64,000 nucleotides of DNA from Shewanella profunda (GCF_023283765.1 NZ_JAKILG010000005.1:1-64000); one strand, 5' to 3'; positions 28,208 through 38,502 are shown, numbered from the stretch's first letter. Made by a program: numbers and translations. Notes: generated by a model from the sequence alone, not told the origin.

Positions 28208-29965
28208 ATGAATCCTTATCAAGCCCCGTTAACGGACATGCGTTTCTTGCTGGAACAGGTATTTGATGCGCCAAACACTTGGGCACAATTGCCTGAGATT
28301 GCTGAAATGGTCGATATGGACACTGCCAATGCCATCCTTGAAGAAGCAGCCAAGATTAGCAGTGAGTTGATCCACCCGCTAAATCGGACGGGTGATGAGC
28401 AGGGCGTGTTGCATCAAAACAATCAAGTGATTACCCCAGATGGCTATAAAACTGTTTATGAACAGTTCTCGCAGGGCGGCTGGATTGGTTTATGTGGCGA
28501 TCCGGAATTTGGCGGCATGGGTATGCCAAAAATGTTGGGGATCTTAGTCGATGAAATGGCTTACAGTGCGTGTAATGCCTTTACGCTTTATGGCTCATTA
28601 ACCGCTGGCACGGCTTTATGTATCAATGCCCATGGTACCGAAGTACTCAAGCAAGCCTACTTACCTAAGTTATATTCCGGTGAATGGGCTGGTGCCATGG
28701 ATATGACTGAGCCACAGGCGGGTTCAGATTTACGCAATATTCGCACTCGGGCAGTACCACTGGATGATGGCAGTTATGCCATTACTGGCAGTAAGATTTT
28801 TATAACAGGTGGCGACCATGATCTAACCGAAAACGTCATCCACTTAGTGTTAGCTAAGTTACCTGATAGCAAAGGGATTTCACTTTTTCTTGTACCAAAA
28901 ATTTCAGTGAATACTGACGGTAGTTTAGGTAATGCGAACGGGGTGAGTGTCGGTTCTATCGAGCATAAAATGGGACTAAAAGGTTCAGCAACCTGTGTGA
29001 TGAATTATGATAACGCCCAAGGTTTCTTGATTGGTGAGCCTAATCGCGGCCTCGTTTGTATGTTCACTATGATGAACTATGAACGTTTAGCCATCGGTAT
29101 TCAAGGTTTAGGCAGCGCCCAAGCGGCTTATCAAATGGCGGCCAATTATGCAAAAGAACGTAATCAAGGCGTAGCGGCTGGCGGCTCGCCAACGGGCAGC
29201 GAGTCTGATCCTATTATTGTTCACGGCGATGTGCGCCGTATGTTGTTGACCATTCGCGCGATGACAGAGGCCGGTCGAGCTTTATCTGTTTTTACGGGCC
29301 AACAACTGGATTTAGCTAAATATGGCCAAGATGAAGTGAGAGCCAAAGCAGCACGTTATGTGGGTTTATTAACACCGGTTGCGAAGGCATTTTTAACCGA
29401 TCGCGGTTTAGATGCGACAATTATGGCGCAGCAAGTCTTTGGTGGTCACGGTTATATTCGCGAAACGGGTATTGAACAATTAGTTCGAGATACACGTATC
29501 GCACAGATTTATGAGGGCACCAATGGGATTCAAGCCATTGACTTCCTCGGCCGTAAAGTGACAGGGGACAATTTAGCTGCGTTAAATGAGTTTGTCGCCG
29601 ATCTCAAAGCGCAAATGCGCGCATTTACCCATACAGATGCAGTGAAAATTGCGGCAGTGTGTGCTCGTTTAGATGCCCTTGTTATTGTTGCTGAAACCAT
29701 TAACAGCCAAAAAGTGGCTCAGCCTACATTGATTAATGCTAGTGCGGTCGACTTTTTAGATGCCTTTGGTTATACCCTCTATGGCTTCTATTGGTTAGCT
29801 ATGGTCGATAAAGCTGCAGATCATGAAGATAAAGCTTTTGCACAGCAGAAAACCTATCTGGCTAAATTCTATTTCGATAAGTTATTACCGAAAGTGGATT
29901 ATCATTTAGCACAGGTTCGTGCTGGATCTATCAGTACAATGGCAATGCCTGCGGACTTCTTCTAG
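28208..29965 (+). CDS. Acyl-CoA dehydrogenase (long, DmdC/FadE-like form)
   Basis: The 585-residue flavoprotein belongs to the roughly 590-residue acyl-CoA dehydrogenase group with an extended N terminus and C-terminal helical tail. Visible motifs are MTEPQAGSDLRNIRTRA (substrate/FAD), QVFGGHGYIRETGIEQLVRD, and IYEGTNGIQAIDFLGRK, whose Glu is the expected catalytic base. It introduces a trans-2 double bond into acyl-CoA in beta-oxidation. Chain-length preference cannot be read. The palindrome upstream suggests fatty-acid-responsive control. Confidence 0.9.
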   Translation: MNPYQAPLTDMRFLLEQVFDAPNTWAQLPEIAEMVDMDTANAILEEAAKISSELIHPLNRTGDEQGVLHQNNQVITPDGYKTVYEQFSQGGWIGLCGDPEFGGMGMPKMLGILVDEMAYSACNAFTLYGSLTAGTALCINAHGTEVLKQAYLPKLYSGEWAGAMDMTEPQAGSDLRNIRTRAVPLDDGSYAITGSKIFITGGDHDLTENVIHLVLAKLPDSKGISLFLVPKISVNTDGSLGNANGVSVGSIEHKMGLKGSATCVMNYDNAQGFLIGEPNRGLVCMFTMMNYERLAIGIQGLGSAQAAYQMAANYAKERNQGVAAGGSPTGSESDPIIVHGDVRRMLLTIRAMTEAGRALSVFTGQQLDLAKYGQDEVRAKAARYVGLLTPVAKAFLTDRGLDATIMAQQVFGGHGYIRETGIEQLVRDTRIAQIYEGTNGIQAIDFLGRKVTGDNLAALNEFVADLKAQMRAFTHTDAVKIAAVCARLDALVIVAETINSQKVAQPTLINASAVDFLDAFGYTLYGFYWLAMVDKAADHEDKAFAQQKTYLAKFYFDKLLPKVDYHLAQVRAGSISTMAMPADFF

Positions 29966-29981
29966 CACTAAATTTTTGAAT

Positions 29982-30009
29982 AAAAAGCACTGAATTTTCA
30001 GTGCTTTTT
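29982..30009. terminator. Bidirectional terminator between convergent genes
   Basis: Stem aaaaagcactga paired with the segment ending cagtgcttttt, with A and T tracts on both sides. It serves the acyl-CoA dehydrogenase and dacB. Confidence 0.9.
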
Positions 30010-30024
30010 CATTTAGAGGAATAA

Positions 30025-31539
30025 TTACTGTGGTTTAGCCTTGGAATTGGCTTGAATGGTATTTGTGTCAATTGAGGTTGTTTTGATTTGTAGCTTAGCA
30101 ATCAATTGGGTTAAAAAGTCTGCACTAAAAGGGGGCTTATGCTGCTTTTTAACCTCTGGACTTATGCCATTTTCGAGCACAACAAACAATATATCGTTTT
30201 GCTGTGGTAATCGAATAAACCCCGCTAAATTTGCAATACCTTGCATCGAGCCTGTTTTGGCAAAAATGAGGTTTTTTAGCGGTGGTTTGGTGAAACCCGT
30301 TCGGTATTTTAATGTACCACTGACACCCGATTGTGGCAGATTATCGATTAATGAGCTAAAGCGATTATCTCGGTAAATTAATTTGAGAACTGATGCTAAC
30401 TGGTTAACATTCAGTAGGTTATATCTGGACAGTCCAGAACCATCAACAATATTGGCATTAGTCAAATCAACGCCTAGATCGGTAAGAATGCGTCGCATGG
30501 CGGCCGCACCATGGGTAAAACTTCCTTGTGTACGATAATAGTTTTTTCCTATTTGCTTGAACAAGCTATCGGCGATTAAGTTATCCGATTTAAGTAACAT
30601 CACTTTGAGTAATTCAGGTAATGGTTGTGAGCTATGGCTCGCAATAAGCTTGGCTTTTTTAGGGATACTATTACCCATTCGCACTTTACCAGAAAGTGGC
30701 ATTTCGACTTTAAGTATGGCTGTTAGAGTATCTCGTGCAAACTGAGCTGGATCGGTTACCGCAATTGCGAGAGGTATGGCTACAGCTCCTGGATAACATC
30801 CCCTCAAATGGTAGTTGTTTTGTCCTAAGCGGACGAGATCAAGCTGGCAGAAATCTCGATTGGCTTGTTGATCAAATACGGCGTCACTACTCACCTGTAC
30901 ACCATAACTGCTAGCACGTAACACAACCTTAGAAGGTTGCTTTTCATTGCTTGGGGTAAACTGACCGAAAACACAATTTTGGTTGATGATGTAACTCGAA
31001 ACTGGCGCGGCATAGCAAATGCCTAAATCATCCCAAACCCAACCCGGTGCTTGTAATTGCTCTTGTTTATCCCCAATAAGATACATGTGGCCATCAATGC
31101 CATTGATGCCTTGTTTCACTAAACTGGCAAAAAGGGCTGTTAAGTCCAGTTGCGTAAGGGTGGGATCGCCACTAAAGCGTAAATAAACGCTCCCTGCAAT
31201 GTGCCCGTTACGGATGGGGGCATCGGTCCATAGCTCAGTTACATAGCGAAACTCGGAGCCAAGTTCTGCCATAGCAGTGACTGCAGTGAGTATTTTTTGC
31301 GTGCTGGCAGGGATCAACAGGGTATCTGCCTGCTGGCTATAAATGATGTTATTGCTCGCTAAATCCAGCGCCAATAATGCGGTTTGTGAATGGCGGGGGT
31401 TAATATTGGCGATACTTTGACTGAGTGCCATTGCGTTTGGCTCAATCCCGAGTATGTTTGCTTGTTCTGCCCTAGAGCCTATTGAGAGTGAACTCAATAT
31501 TAACCCAGTGTAGAGCATTGTTTTAAATAACAGATCCAT
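30025..31539 (-). CDS. dacB: D-alanyl-D-alanine carboxypeptidase/endopeptidase (PBP4)
   Basis: The 504-residue exported penicillin-binding protein has a signal peptide (cleavage near SRA, residue 24). The active-site S79-x-x-K82 is in PASTQKILTA, the second motif in DGSGLSRYN, and KTG in FAKTGSMQG. The large insert between the first two motifs is typical of the S13 family. It trims or cleaves peptidoglycan peptides in the periplasm. It follows a small membrane-protein gene by 25 bases, so the two are probably co-transcribed. Confidence 0.93.
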   Translation of the reverse strand: MDLLFKTMLYTGLILSSLSIGSRAEQANILGIEPNAMALSQSIANINPRHSQTALLALDLASNNIIYSQQADTLLIPASTQKILTAVTAMAELGSEFRYVTELWTDAPIRNGHIAGSVYLRFSGDPTLTQLDLTALFASLVKQGINGIDGHMYLIGDKQEQLQAPGWVWDDLGICYAAPVSSYIINQNCVFGQFTPSNEKQPSKVVLRASSYGVQVSSDAVFDQQANRDFCQLDLVRLGQNNYHLRGCYPGAVAIPLAIAVTDPAQFARDTLTAILKVEMPLSGKVRMGNSIPKKAKLIASHSSQPLPELLKVMLLKSDNLIADSLFKQIGKNYYRTQGSFTHGAAAMRRILTDLGVDLTNANIVDGSGLSRYNLLNVNQLASVLKLIYRDNRFSSLIDNLPQSGVSGTLKYRTGFTKPPLKNLIFAKTGSMQGIANLAGFIRLPQQNDILFVVLENGISPEVKKQHKPPFSADFLTQLIAKLQIKTTSIDTNTIQANSKAKPQ

Positions 31540-31564
31540 GTTAATGCTCAGTCATATTGTTGGG

Positions 31565-31750
31565 TTAGCGTTCATTACTGCCATCATCTTTTTCCATAAG
31601 ACGATAAAGTCTTAGGGTTACAAAAAGTACTAACCCAATGAATAGTGGCAGGATCAATAATCCAAGCTGGGTCTTAAAATGGAAAATCCCCCAAGCTAAG
31701 ATCAGTGTCAGCGCAAGGGTTAGCAGAATTTTTTTGTTCATAGTTTTCAT
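31565..31750 (-). CDS. Small two-helix membrane protein, unknown
   Basis: The 61 residues have a basic N terminus, two hydrophobic segments (about 6-23 and 27-46) and a charged tail (RLMEKDDGSNER). I do not recognise a family. A second in-frame ATG nine bases in (MNKKILL) could also be the start. It lies directly upstream of dacB in the same orientation. Confidence 0.6.
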   Translation of the reverse strand: MKTMNKKILLTLALTLILAWGIFHFKTQLGLLILPLFIGLVLFVTLRLYRLMEKDDGSNER

Positions 31751-32040
31751 TTGCTCGGTGTAAAGAGGCTTTAGTTTACGCTAAAACCTCACTTTCGGGG
31801 ATGTGGAAATACAGTTGGCGAGTTTTTTGTGATTTGGATGCCATTTCCTATTCTGATATTGTTTTAGGCAATATCTGCTCTAAACGGGGTTGATTCATCA
31901 GTGTTAAATCGTTTCAGGTCAAATTACCAGCAAAACAATTGGTTTTCAGCGTGCTTTTGGGAGAAAAGCCTTGCCGAGACGCAGTGAAGTCGGTAATTTC
32001 TACCCTTTGTGATTTTAGGTTCTAAGGTAATAACTAAACC

Positions 32041-32373
32041 ATGCCTCATATTAGTATGCGCGGCTTACCACAGACAGCCGTTGCAGAGTTTAGCCAAGCA
32101 TTACTGCAGTCTTTGGCGGCTATATGTAAAGGTAATGCAGAAAGTTTTACATTAGATTGGATCCCAAGCATTAGTTATCGTAACGGTAAGATTGATCAAC
32201 GCTTTGTCCAAGTTGAGTTACTTTGGTTTCCTAAAGATCCTGATATTCATCTTAAAGTAGAACAAATGATCAGGCTGACAGTGACTGAAGCCTATCCAGA
32301 ATTAACACATATTGCTGTGATGTTTTTGTCACTGAACCCTAGCGCTTCCTATCAGGGTGGTCAGCATGTTTAA
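32041..32373 (+). CDS. DUF1904 (tautomerase-like fold) protein
   Basis: The 110 residues match the DUF1904 family, a small tautomerase-like domain. They start MPHISMRGLP, although the catalytic Pro1 role is not established for this family. It is soluble and of unknown function. pssA begins 11 bases downstream with a strong Shine-Dalgarno overlapping this gene's stop region, so the two probably form an operon. Confidence 0.75.
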   Translation: MPHISMRGLPQTAVAEFSQALLQSLAAICKGNAESFTLDWIPSISYRNGKIDQRFVQVELLWFPKDPDIHLKVEQMIRLTVTEAYPELTHIAVMFLSLNPSASYQGGQHV

Positions 32374-32384
32374 AGGAGGATACC

Positions 32385-33698
32385 TTGCTAGATAAGCTTG
32401 GTGGTATAGCCGTTCAACCCGAGGCTTTAACGTGGTTGCTCACGCCATGCCGATTTAAGGCAGAATTACTCAATCGTATCGAAGGCGCTAAACACAGTAT
32501 TTATATTGCTGCGCTGTATTTAGAAGATGACGAAGCCGGCCGTGAGATCTTACAAGCCTTGATGGCTGCAAAAGCCCATAACCCTGCATTAGATATCAAG
32601 ATCCTCGTCGACTTCCACCGTGCAAGACGTGGTTTAATTGGGCATAAGGGTGATAGCGGCAATTATTTAATGTACCGCAGAGTTATAGCTGAAGCTGAAT
32701 ATCCTATCGATATTTTGGGTGTTCCAGTTAAATCCCGTGAGTTTATGGGCGTACTGCATCTTAAGGGCTTTATTATCGATGATGCGGTAATTTACAGTGG
32801 GGCTAGTCTTAATAATATCTATCTACAACAGAATGATAAGTATCGCTTTGATCGTTACCATATGATTGAGTCTGTAGAATTGGCGCGCAGTATGCGGTCG
32901 ATGATCCAGCGCTATATTATCGCCGATCCTGCGGTGTCATCGCTCACTCAGGATGCATATCAAGAAGTTTTACCACATAAAAATGATATTCGTAGTTTTA
33001 AACTGCGATTGTCCGAAGCCGAATACCAATTTAACAGTACCAATAGTGGTAACCGAATTACGCCCTTATTGGGGTTAGGTCGTAAAAAAAATCTACTCAA
33101 TAAAGTTGTGGTTGCTTTAGTTGAAGAGTCTAAGGATGCTCTGTTTATCTGCACGCCTTACTTCAACCCACCCTACATTTTAGTGCGAGCCTTAGCGAAG
33201 CATTTACGAAAGGGCAAACGTATTGATATCGTGGTAGGCGACAAGACAGCTAATGATTTTTATATTCCGCCAGAGCAGGATTTTTCAACCATCGGCGCAT
33301 TGCCTTATATGTATGAGCAATCTTTGCGTAAGTTTGCCAAGCGTCAGCAATGGGCGATTGATAATGGTCAGTTGAATATCCATTTATGGAAACACGGCAT
33401 CAACAGTTATCATCTTAAAGGAATTAGTGCTGATGGTAATAAACATTTGATCACGGGTTCTAATCTCAATCCAAGAGCTTGGGCATTAGATCTTGAAAAT
33501 GGTCTTTTGATCCACGATGAAACGGCTTGTTGGAAAAACCAATTTGAAGCAGAGCAAGCCCATATTCTTGAACATACTCAGCGGTTATATCATTACAGTC
33601 AAGTCGATACGCTACAAAGCTATCCAGCGCCAGTGAAGAAGATCATGACAAGGATCCGTCGCCTCAAAGCCGATTTTTTACTGCGACGTATTCTGTAA
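32385..33698 (+). CDS. pssA: CDP-diacylglycerol-serine O-phosphatidyltransferase (PLD type)
   Basis: The 437-residue peripheral membrane enzyme makes phosphatidylserine from CDP-diacylglycerol and serine. It carries two HKD motifs of the phospholipase D superfamily: VLHLKGFIIDD and YHLKGISADGNKHLITGSNLNP. Sequence similarity to E. coli PssA runs from the first residues to the C-terminal RRIL. The start is TTG, identified by AAAGGAGG five bases upstream; no ATG fits. The non-ATG start may limit expression. Confidence 0.93.
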   Translation: MLDKLGGIAVQPEALTWLLTPCRFKAELLNRIEGAKHSIYIAALYLEDDEAGREILQALMAAKAHNPALDIKILVDFHRARRGLIGHKGDSGNYLMYRRVIAEAEYPIDILGVPVKSREFMGVLHLKGFIIDDAVIYSGASLNNIYLQQNDKYRFDRYHMIESVELARSMRSMIQRYIIADPAVSSLTQDAYQEVLPHKNDIRSFKLRLSEAEYQFNSTNSGNRITPLLGLGRKKNLLNKVVVALVEESKDALFICTPYFNPPYILVRALAKHLRKGKRIDIVVGDKTANDFYIPPEQDFSTIGALPYMYEQSLRKFAKRQQWAIDNGQLNIHLWKHGINSYHLKGISADGNKHLITGSNLNPRAWALDLENGLLIHDETACWKNQFEAEQAHILEHTQRLYHYSQVDTLQSYPAPVKKIMTRIRRLKADFLLRRIL

Positions 33699-33771
33699 TT
33701 CTCGTATTTTAACCGTCTCGGATCCATAAAGGCTTTTGAGTAATCGAACCACCTCACTCGTTGAAATATAT

Positions 33772-33794
33772 GCCCACATCGATGTGGGCTTTTT
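33772..33794 (+). terminator. pssA terminator
   Basis: Perfect 9-bp stem gcccacatc/gatgtgggc with no spacer, followed by five T residues. Confidence 0.88.
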
Positions 33795-33951
33795 ATTGTT
33801 TTGGCTGGCTAAGCTGAGCTAATTGCAGTATCAAATCTTGCATAGGCACTTAAAGACATAGTGAGAGCGACAAGCTAGCGTAGTAAAGGCTCTAACGCTG
33901 CCGATGGCAGGGAATAGCATGCCTATCTCCTGTGCCAATACTCAAGTATCG

Positions 33952-35136
33952 CTATTTTTGCAATTTTTCTATCCCAGTTAAAATCTGATACCCTACTGTC
34001 ACCCGTGGCGGAACAGGATAGTTTTTATTACTCAGTAGCACTATTCCCAACTTCTGTGAGGGAATAAAAGCCGTATAGGCGGCAAAACCACCCGTTGAAC
34101 CGGTTTTATTGATCCACACATTAGACTGCGGGGCGAGGGGCGGCACTATCGGGTTCACTGGCGTACTGTCAAACACAATTTGCTGTGTGTGTCCCGCGAG
34201 CAATCTATTGAGAACAATGGGATATGAATAGTGTTCCCAAATCATATCCTGAATCATCACGCCCACATCAAAGTAGCCGGTATGGGTCTCATCGATAGCC
34301 GTTTGCAGTGGCTTTGGTAGTGAGTGCATCTGCATATTCGCCTCAACAAATCGCAGTAAATCCGTGGCAGAAGTTTTAACGCCATAGGCTTCATCGGCTA
34401 ACACGCCGGGATTCACACGTACAGGTTGATTTTGCTTATTGTAGCCTTGGGCGTATTCGGTCATTTTGTCACTGGGGACGTTGATATAGCTGCCGGTCAT
34501 GCCCAATTGGGGAAATAGGCTTTGCTCAAGTGCTTGCTGAAACGATTGATCCAGACTTTGTGCGGCAATCATGCCGAGCAGCCCAATACTCGGATTGGCG
34601 TAATTCCTATGGGTGCCCGCGGCAAATGACGGTTGCCACTGCTGGAGATAAGCCATTAATTCTGCATTATTAGTCACGTTCTCGGGGACTTGCATCGGTA
34701 GATCCCCAGCAGTGTGGGTGGCTAAGTTGATCAGATTAATGTGATCAAAATGGCTGCCTTTTAATGCCGGGACATACTCACTGACCCTATCCGTGAGCTT
34801 GAGTTTACCTAGGGCCTTTGCATAATTAGCGAGAGTCACGGTAAAGGTTTTACTGATAGAGCCAATCTCGAACAGGGTATTTTTGTTAACACTTTGCCCC
34901 GTGGCTTTGGAGCTCAGCCCATATGGGTAAAAATACTGCTGACCATCAATGGTTAGCCCTATCACCATGCCGGGAATATCGTACTCTGCCATCAGTGGTT
35001 TCACTGCTGAATCCACCAGTGACTGTATCTCTTTGGCCGTGAGTGGTTGGGCGAGCGTAGTGTTGGATAATAGCGTCGCGCAAAGAAGTACGCCACTGAA
35101 TAGCGGGATTGAACCTAGGAGGGCATTTTGTTGCAT
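33952..35136 (-). CDS. ampC: Class C beta-lactamase
   Basis: The 394-residue exported serine beta-lactamase has a signal peptide (cleavage near LAQ, about residue 29-30). The class C motifs are all present: S93-I-S-K96, Y179-A-N181 and K344-T-G. The length and the ALKGSHFDHINLINLATHTAG region match AmpC. AAAGG lies six bases before the ATG. It hydrolyses cephalosporins in the periplasm. No AmpR-type LysR regulator is adjacent, so inducibility cannot be inferred. Confidence 0.93.
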   Translation of the reverse strand: MQQNALLGSIPLFSGVLLCATLLSNTTLAQPLTAKEIQSLVDSAVKPLMAEYDIPGMVIGLTIDGQQYFYPYGLSSKATGQSVNKNTLFEIGSISKTFTVTLANYAKALGKLKLTDRVSEYVPALKGSHFDHINLINLATHTAGDLPMQVPENVTNNAELMAYLQQWQPSFAAGTHRNYANPSIGLLGMIAAQSLDQSFQQALEQSLFPQLGMTGSYINVPSDKMTEYAQGYNKQNQPVRVNPGVLADEAYGVKTSATDLLRFVEANMQMHSLPKPLQTAIDETHTGYFDVGVMIQDMIWEHYSYPIVLNRLLAGHTQQIVFDSTPVNPIVPPLAPQSNVWINKTGSTGGFAAYTAFIPSQKLGIVLLSNKNYPVPPRVTVGYQILTGIEKLQK

Positions 35137-35516
35137 AATTTACCTTTTAACAAAATTTTATGTATAGGCTGAGATCTCGCCCTGATACTACGGCAATTTC
35201 TGACTAAGTTAAGCCCTGACTGCATACTGGCTTAAATTTTCCGTAAAAAGGTCAGTGACAGGTTAATGGTGCTGGCGGGGTGTTAACTCGAGGTAATATT
35301 GTTCGTTAAGGATTTACACCTATTGTGCTAACTGAACCTATACATTCCTACCATTAAAGCCTATCAAAGGTTCGTGCCATTTAAAGTTCGGATGAGTTAA
35401 TAGGCATTTATAGCAATAATGCGCCGTGCTGATTGCACCTGTTAAGTCCAAGGGATAAACTGCGCCACCGAAACCCTGTTACAACCCATAGTGAGTTTGA
35501 AAGAGAATTGGTTTTT
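35137..35516. other. Intergenic region, ampC to DTW gene
   Basis: The 380 bases separate divergent genes. Apart from promoters I see no RNA, repeat or gene. The DTW frame stays open back to a TTG at 35433, so the 3' part may be coding. Confidence 0.4.
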
Positions 35517-36281
35517 ATGGATCTAGCCCCCCATGCAGTGCACCGTTTATATCAGTACCGTAAGTCTATTTCGACCAAGCCCTTTGGCGCACGCGGTAAA
35601 AAACTGATCCGCTGTCCATTATGCCTATTGGGAGAGCAATTCTGCACCTGCGCGCTGCGCCGTCAGTTACGCACTCAAGCCAGTTTTTTGCTGATCATGT
35701 ATAACGATGAAGTGTTGAAACCGACCAATAGCGGACGGTTAATTGCCGATCTTATCCCAGATACTCATGCCTATATTTGGTCACGTACAGAACCTGAAGC
35801 AGACTTACTCGCCTTGCTCACTTCATCGCAATATCAACTTTTTTTGGTCTTTCCTGCCCAATATGCTGAGCAAGGGCAAAGGGTACTGAATCAAGTCTCT
35901 ATGTCGACATTGGCCGAAGGTAAAAGGCCGCTGCTGATCATGCTCGATGGCAGTTGGCGTGAGGCGATTAAAATGTTCCGTAAGAGCCCTTATTTACACT
36001 CGTTGCCGTTATTGTCGTTCGATCCTGACACGTTGGCGACGTATGCATTGCGTAAAGGGAGCCATGATTTTCAGCTTGGTACTGCCGAAGTCGCGTCGTT
36101 AGCGTTAGCAGCTATAGGCGAGGCGGCCAACGCGAAAGCCTTAAGTACTTGGTTCGATTTATTTGTCGAATCCTCCTTACTCGGTCGTAATCGCCGCTGC
36201 CGTGAAGATCTACTGCCGATAACAAACTTCACCGATGCTTTTGAGCAGGCCTACGAACAGGCACATAATATTCCTAGGTAA
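35517..36281 (+). CDS. DTW-domain protein (tRNA-uridine aminocarboxypropyltransferase-like)
   Basis: The domain has N-terminal zinc-type cysteines (CPLCLLGEQFCTC) and the signature LDGSWREAIKM (a DxxW variant), plus NSGRLIADL. DTW proteins such as YfiP/TapT add a 3-amino-3-carboxypropyl group from SAM to uridine in tRNA. The ATG at 35517 gives 254 residues. The same frame is open from a TTG at 35433 (28 more residues), and neither start has a clear Shine-Dalgarno, so the N terminus is uncertain. Confidence 0.82.
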   Translation: MDLAPHAVHRLYQYRKSISTKPFGARGKKLIRCPLCLLGEQFCTCALRRQLRTQASFLLIMYNDEVLKPTNSGRLIADLIPDTHAYIWSRTEPEADLLALLTSSQYQLFLVFPAQYAEQGQRVLNQVSMSTLAEGKRPLLIMLDGSWREAIKMFRKSPYLHSLPLLSFDPDTLATYALRKGSHDFQLGTAEVASLALAAIGEAANAKALSTWFDLFVESSLLGRNRRCREDLLPITNFTDAFEQAYEQAHNIPR

Positions 36282-36325
36282 GACCTCGTTAGGTCGTCTC
36301 TAGCAAGTATTTAGTCCGTTAAAAT

Positions 36326-36354
36326 AAAAATCCCCTAGCAAGTAGGGGATTTTT
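36326..36354. terminator. Bidirectional terminator between DTW gene and phoX
   Basis: Perfect 12-bp arms aaaaatccccta and taggggattttt with a 5-base loop. Confidence 0.92.
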
Positions 36355-36386
36355 GTCTAAATTGATTTAACTTTTAGCCTCTGAGG

Positions 36387-38444
36387 CTAAACTCCAACCT
36401 CTTTACCATCTAGCTTACGGATGACCACAGTTGCAGCTCGTGGGCGCAGGGTGGTGCCCGCGGGTGTTTGTTCTGCGGCATTAGCCGAATAAGGCCAATT
36501 ACCAGGATGTTGAATATTGACAAACATTGAGGTGTAATCCGGGCTAATTGCAAAGCCTGTCACTTCACAATCATTAGGGCCAACGAAGAATCGCTTCAAC
36601 TCCATCTGATTACTCGCCGTGACGGTCAACTGTTGTTCTTGGCTATCCACGAGAGTGGAGGGCACAATTGCCAACATTTGATCATTCGTCTCTTCAGCGA
36701 CTTCCTTAGCACCATTGTCGGTTTGAACCCACAAAATACCGCGTTGATCGAAGGCTAAACCATCGGGGCTGGCAAACTGATTTAGGTCCGTTAAACCTGA
36801 TAAGTTCGTCTCGGTATTGCCATCACTTGGCGAACCAAATACGAAAATATCCCAAGTAAAATCAGTGTCTTTATCGCTTTCATCCCAACGAATGATATGG
36901 CCAAAACTATTTTTTAATCTTGGGTTGGCAGGATTCGCTTCGGTACGTTTCGAGTTGTTGGTCAGTGTCAAATAGATTGAGCCTGTAAATGGATCGACCG
37001 CACACCATTCGGGGCGATCCATAGGCGTTGCACCAACGAGATCCGCAGCGCCTGCGGTGTTAAGAATAATTTCGGCTAAGCTGGCGAAAGTATTACCTAA
37101 GGTTTTACCGTCTGTCGTTTGGCTATCTAAGGTCAAAGGTAACCAAACACCGCTGCCATTTTCATTGAATTTAGCGGCGTACAAGGTGCCTTCATTCATA
37201 TACTTATCGCCGATTTGCAGACGGTTACTGCTGTTGGCGTCTTTTGCATCCCAAGCGGCGGCCGAGACAAATTTATAGAGGTATTCAAATTGTGAATCAT
37301 GGCCAGAATAAAACACCACCGGCTTGCCTTCGGTCAATTTACCAAAAGTACAGCCTTCATGGCGGAAACGACCGAGTGCGGTACGTTTTATTGCCCGCGA
37401 TGTTGGATTGAAAGGATCAATCTCAACGATATAACCGTGGCCGTTCGCTTCGTTGCGATAGTCATCCTGAGCACTTGCTCCCTTAGGGGTCACATCGAAA
37501 CGCGCAAATTCATCGAGACGCTCCTCATCGTGGCCCGCGAGATCATCCCAGCCATAACGAGTGCTGGTTTTACTGATCCCAGTACGACTTTGCTCGGCGG
37601 TTAACGTGGCTCGATTGACGAAATATCCCGGCCAGTTTTCTTCACAGGTCAGGTAAGTGCCCCAAGGCGTATACCCATTGCCACAGTTATTGAGCGTACC
37701 GCGAGCTTGGCTTCCATCGGGAGAATAACGGGTTTCGAGTTGGGAAGAATAGGCTACTGGGCCCGCGAGATCCATGACACTCGCCCCCGTAAATCGACGG
37801 TTATGGCTATCATTTGCCACCACTTCCCACTGATTATTAACCAGTTTAATCCGTACTACGGTGACACCATGGGCGTTAATTTCTTTGCGAACTTCATCGA
37901 CAATGGTACGCAAACCTGAGGTTGCATCAACTGTAGGTCCAGCCGGATGTAATGCAACTTCATCAATATATTCATGGTTAATGCAGAGTAAGCCATCAGT
38001 GCCAGCATCATTTAATGGGAAAAAATGCATACCATCGTGATGCATACCCACTGAGTTGGCTTGATCATCTGCTGTGTTGCTACCATCGCTTTTCCATGGA
38101 GAAGCTTTTGAGTTTAACGGTGTTCCCCATGGGGCAAGTACTTGCGCGGTGTAGCCTTCAGGTATGACTACCGCATCTAATCGAGTGCCAGCCACTGAGG
38201 TAAAGTTTAATTTGGCACTGCTTTTGGTAGGTGGCAATGTTGGTACAGGATCAACTGGCGTCGGTGCTGATGAGCTATCCGAGCCACAGCCTGTTAATCC
38301 TATTCCAGCAAAAGCAGTCATGGCGCCGAGGCCTAATCCGCTTTTGACAAAATTACGGCGAGATAAATGCTTATCCAACACTTGGTTAAACGGCTCGTTT
38401 TTACTTTTATTATAAAGTGTAGGATCAAAGGTGGCCTTGCTCAT
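36387..38444 (-). CDS. phoX: PhoX-family alkaline phosphatase, Tat-exported lipoprotein
   Basis: The 685-residue protein has a twin-arginine signal (S28-R-R-N-F-V-K34), a hydrophobic stretch, and a lipobox-like LTGC with C53 followed by a Ser/Pro/Thr-rich linker. It therefore looks like a Tat-exported lipoprotein. The rest is the DUF839/PhoX fold, a calcium- and iron-dependent phosphatase that frees phosphate from organic esters. Typical segments include NHEYIDE and YLTCEENWPGYF. Pho-box-like repeats upstream support induction by phosphate starvation. Lipidation is inferred. Confidence 0.85.
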   Translation of the reverse strand: MSKATFDPTLYNKSKNEPFNQVLDKHLSRRNFVKSGLGLGAMTAFAGIGLTGCGSDSSSAPTPVDPVPTLPPTKSSAKLNFTSVAGTRLDAVVIPEGYTAQVLAPWGTPLNSKASPWKSDGSNTADDQANSVGMHHDGMHFFPLNDAGTDGLLCINHEYIDEVALHPAGPTVDATSGLRTIVDEVRKEINAHGVTVVRIKLVNNQWEVVANDSHNRRFTGASVMDLAGPVAYSSQLETRYSPDGSQARGTLNNCGNGYTPWGTYLTCEENWPGYFVNRATLTAEQSRTGISKTSTRYGWDDLAGHDEERLDEFARFDVTPKGASAQDDYRNEANGHGYIVEIDPFNPTSRAIKRTALGRFRHEGCTFGKLTEGKPVVFYSGHDSQFEYLYKFVSAAAWDAKDANSSNRLQIGDKYMNEGTLYAAKFNENGSGVWLPLTLDSQTTDGKTLGNTFASLAEIILNTAGAADLVGATPMDRPEWCAVDPFTGSIYLTLTNNSKRTEANPANPRLKNSFGHIIRWDESDKDTDFTWDIFVFGSPSDGNTETNLSGLTDLNQFASPDGLAFDQRGILWVQTDNGAKEVAEETNDQMLAIVPSTLVDSQEQQLTVTASNQMELKRFFVGPNDCEVTGFAISPDYTSMFVNIQHPGNWPYSANAAEQTPAGTTLRPRAATVVIRKLDGKEVGV

Positions 38445-38502
38445 GTTTCACCCCAAATATGTGATATGGATTAAATTTCGAGGCCCAGCCTAATGAGTTG
38501 GT

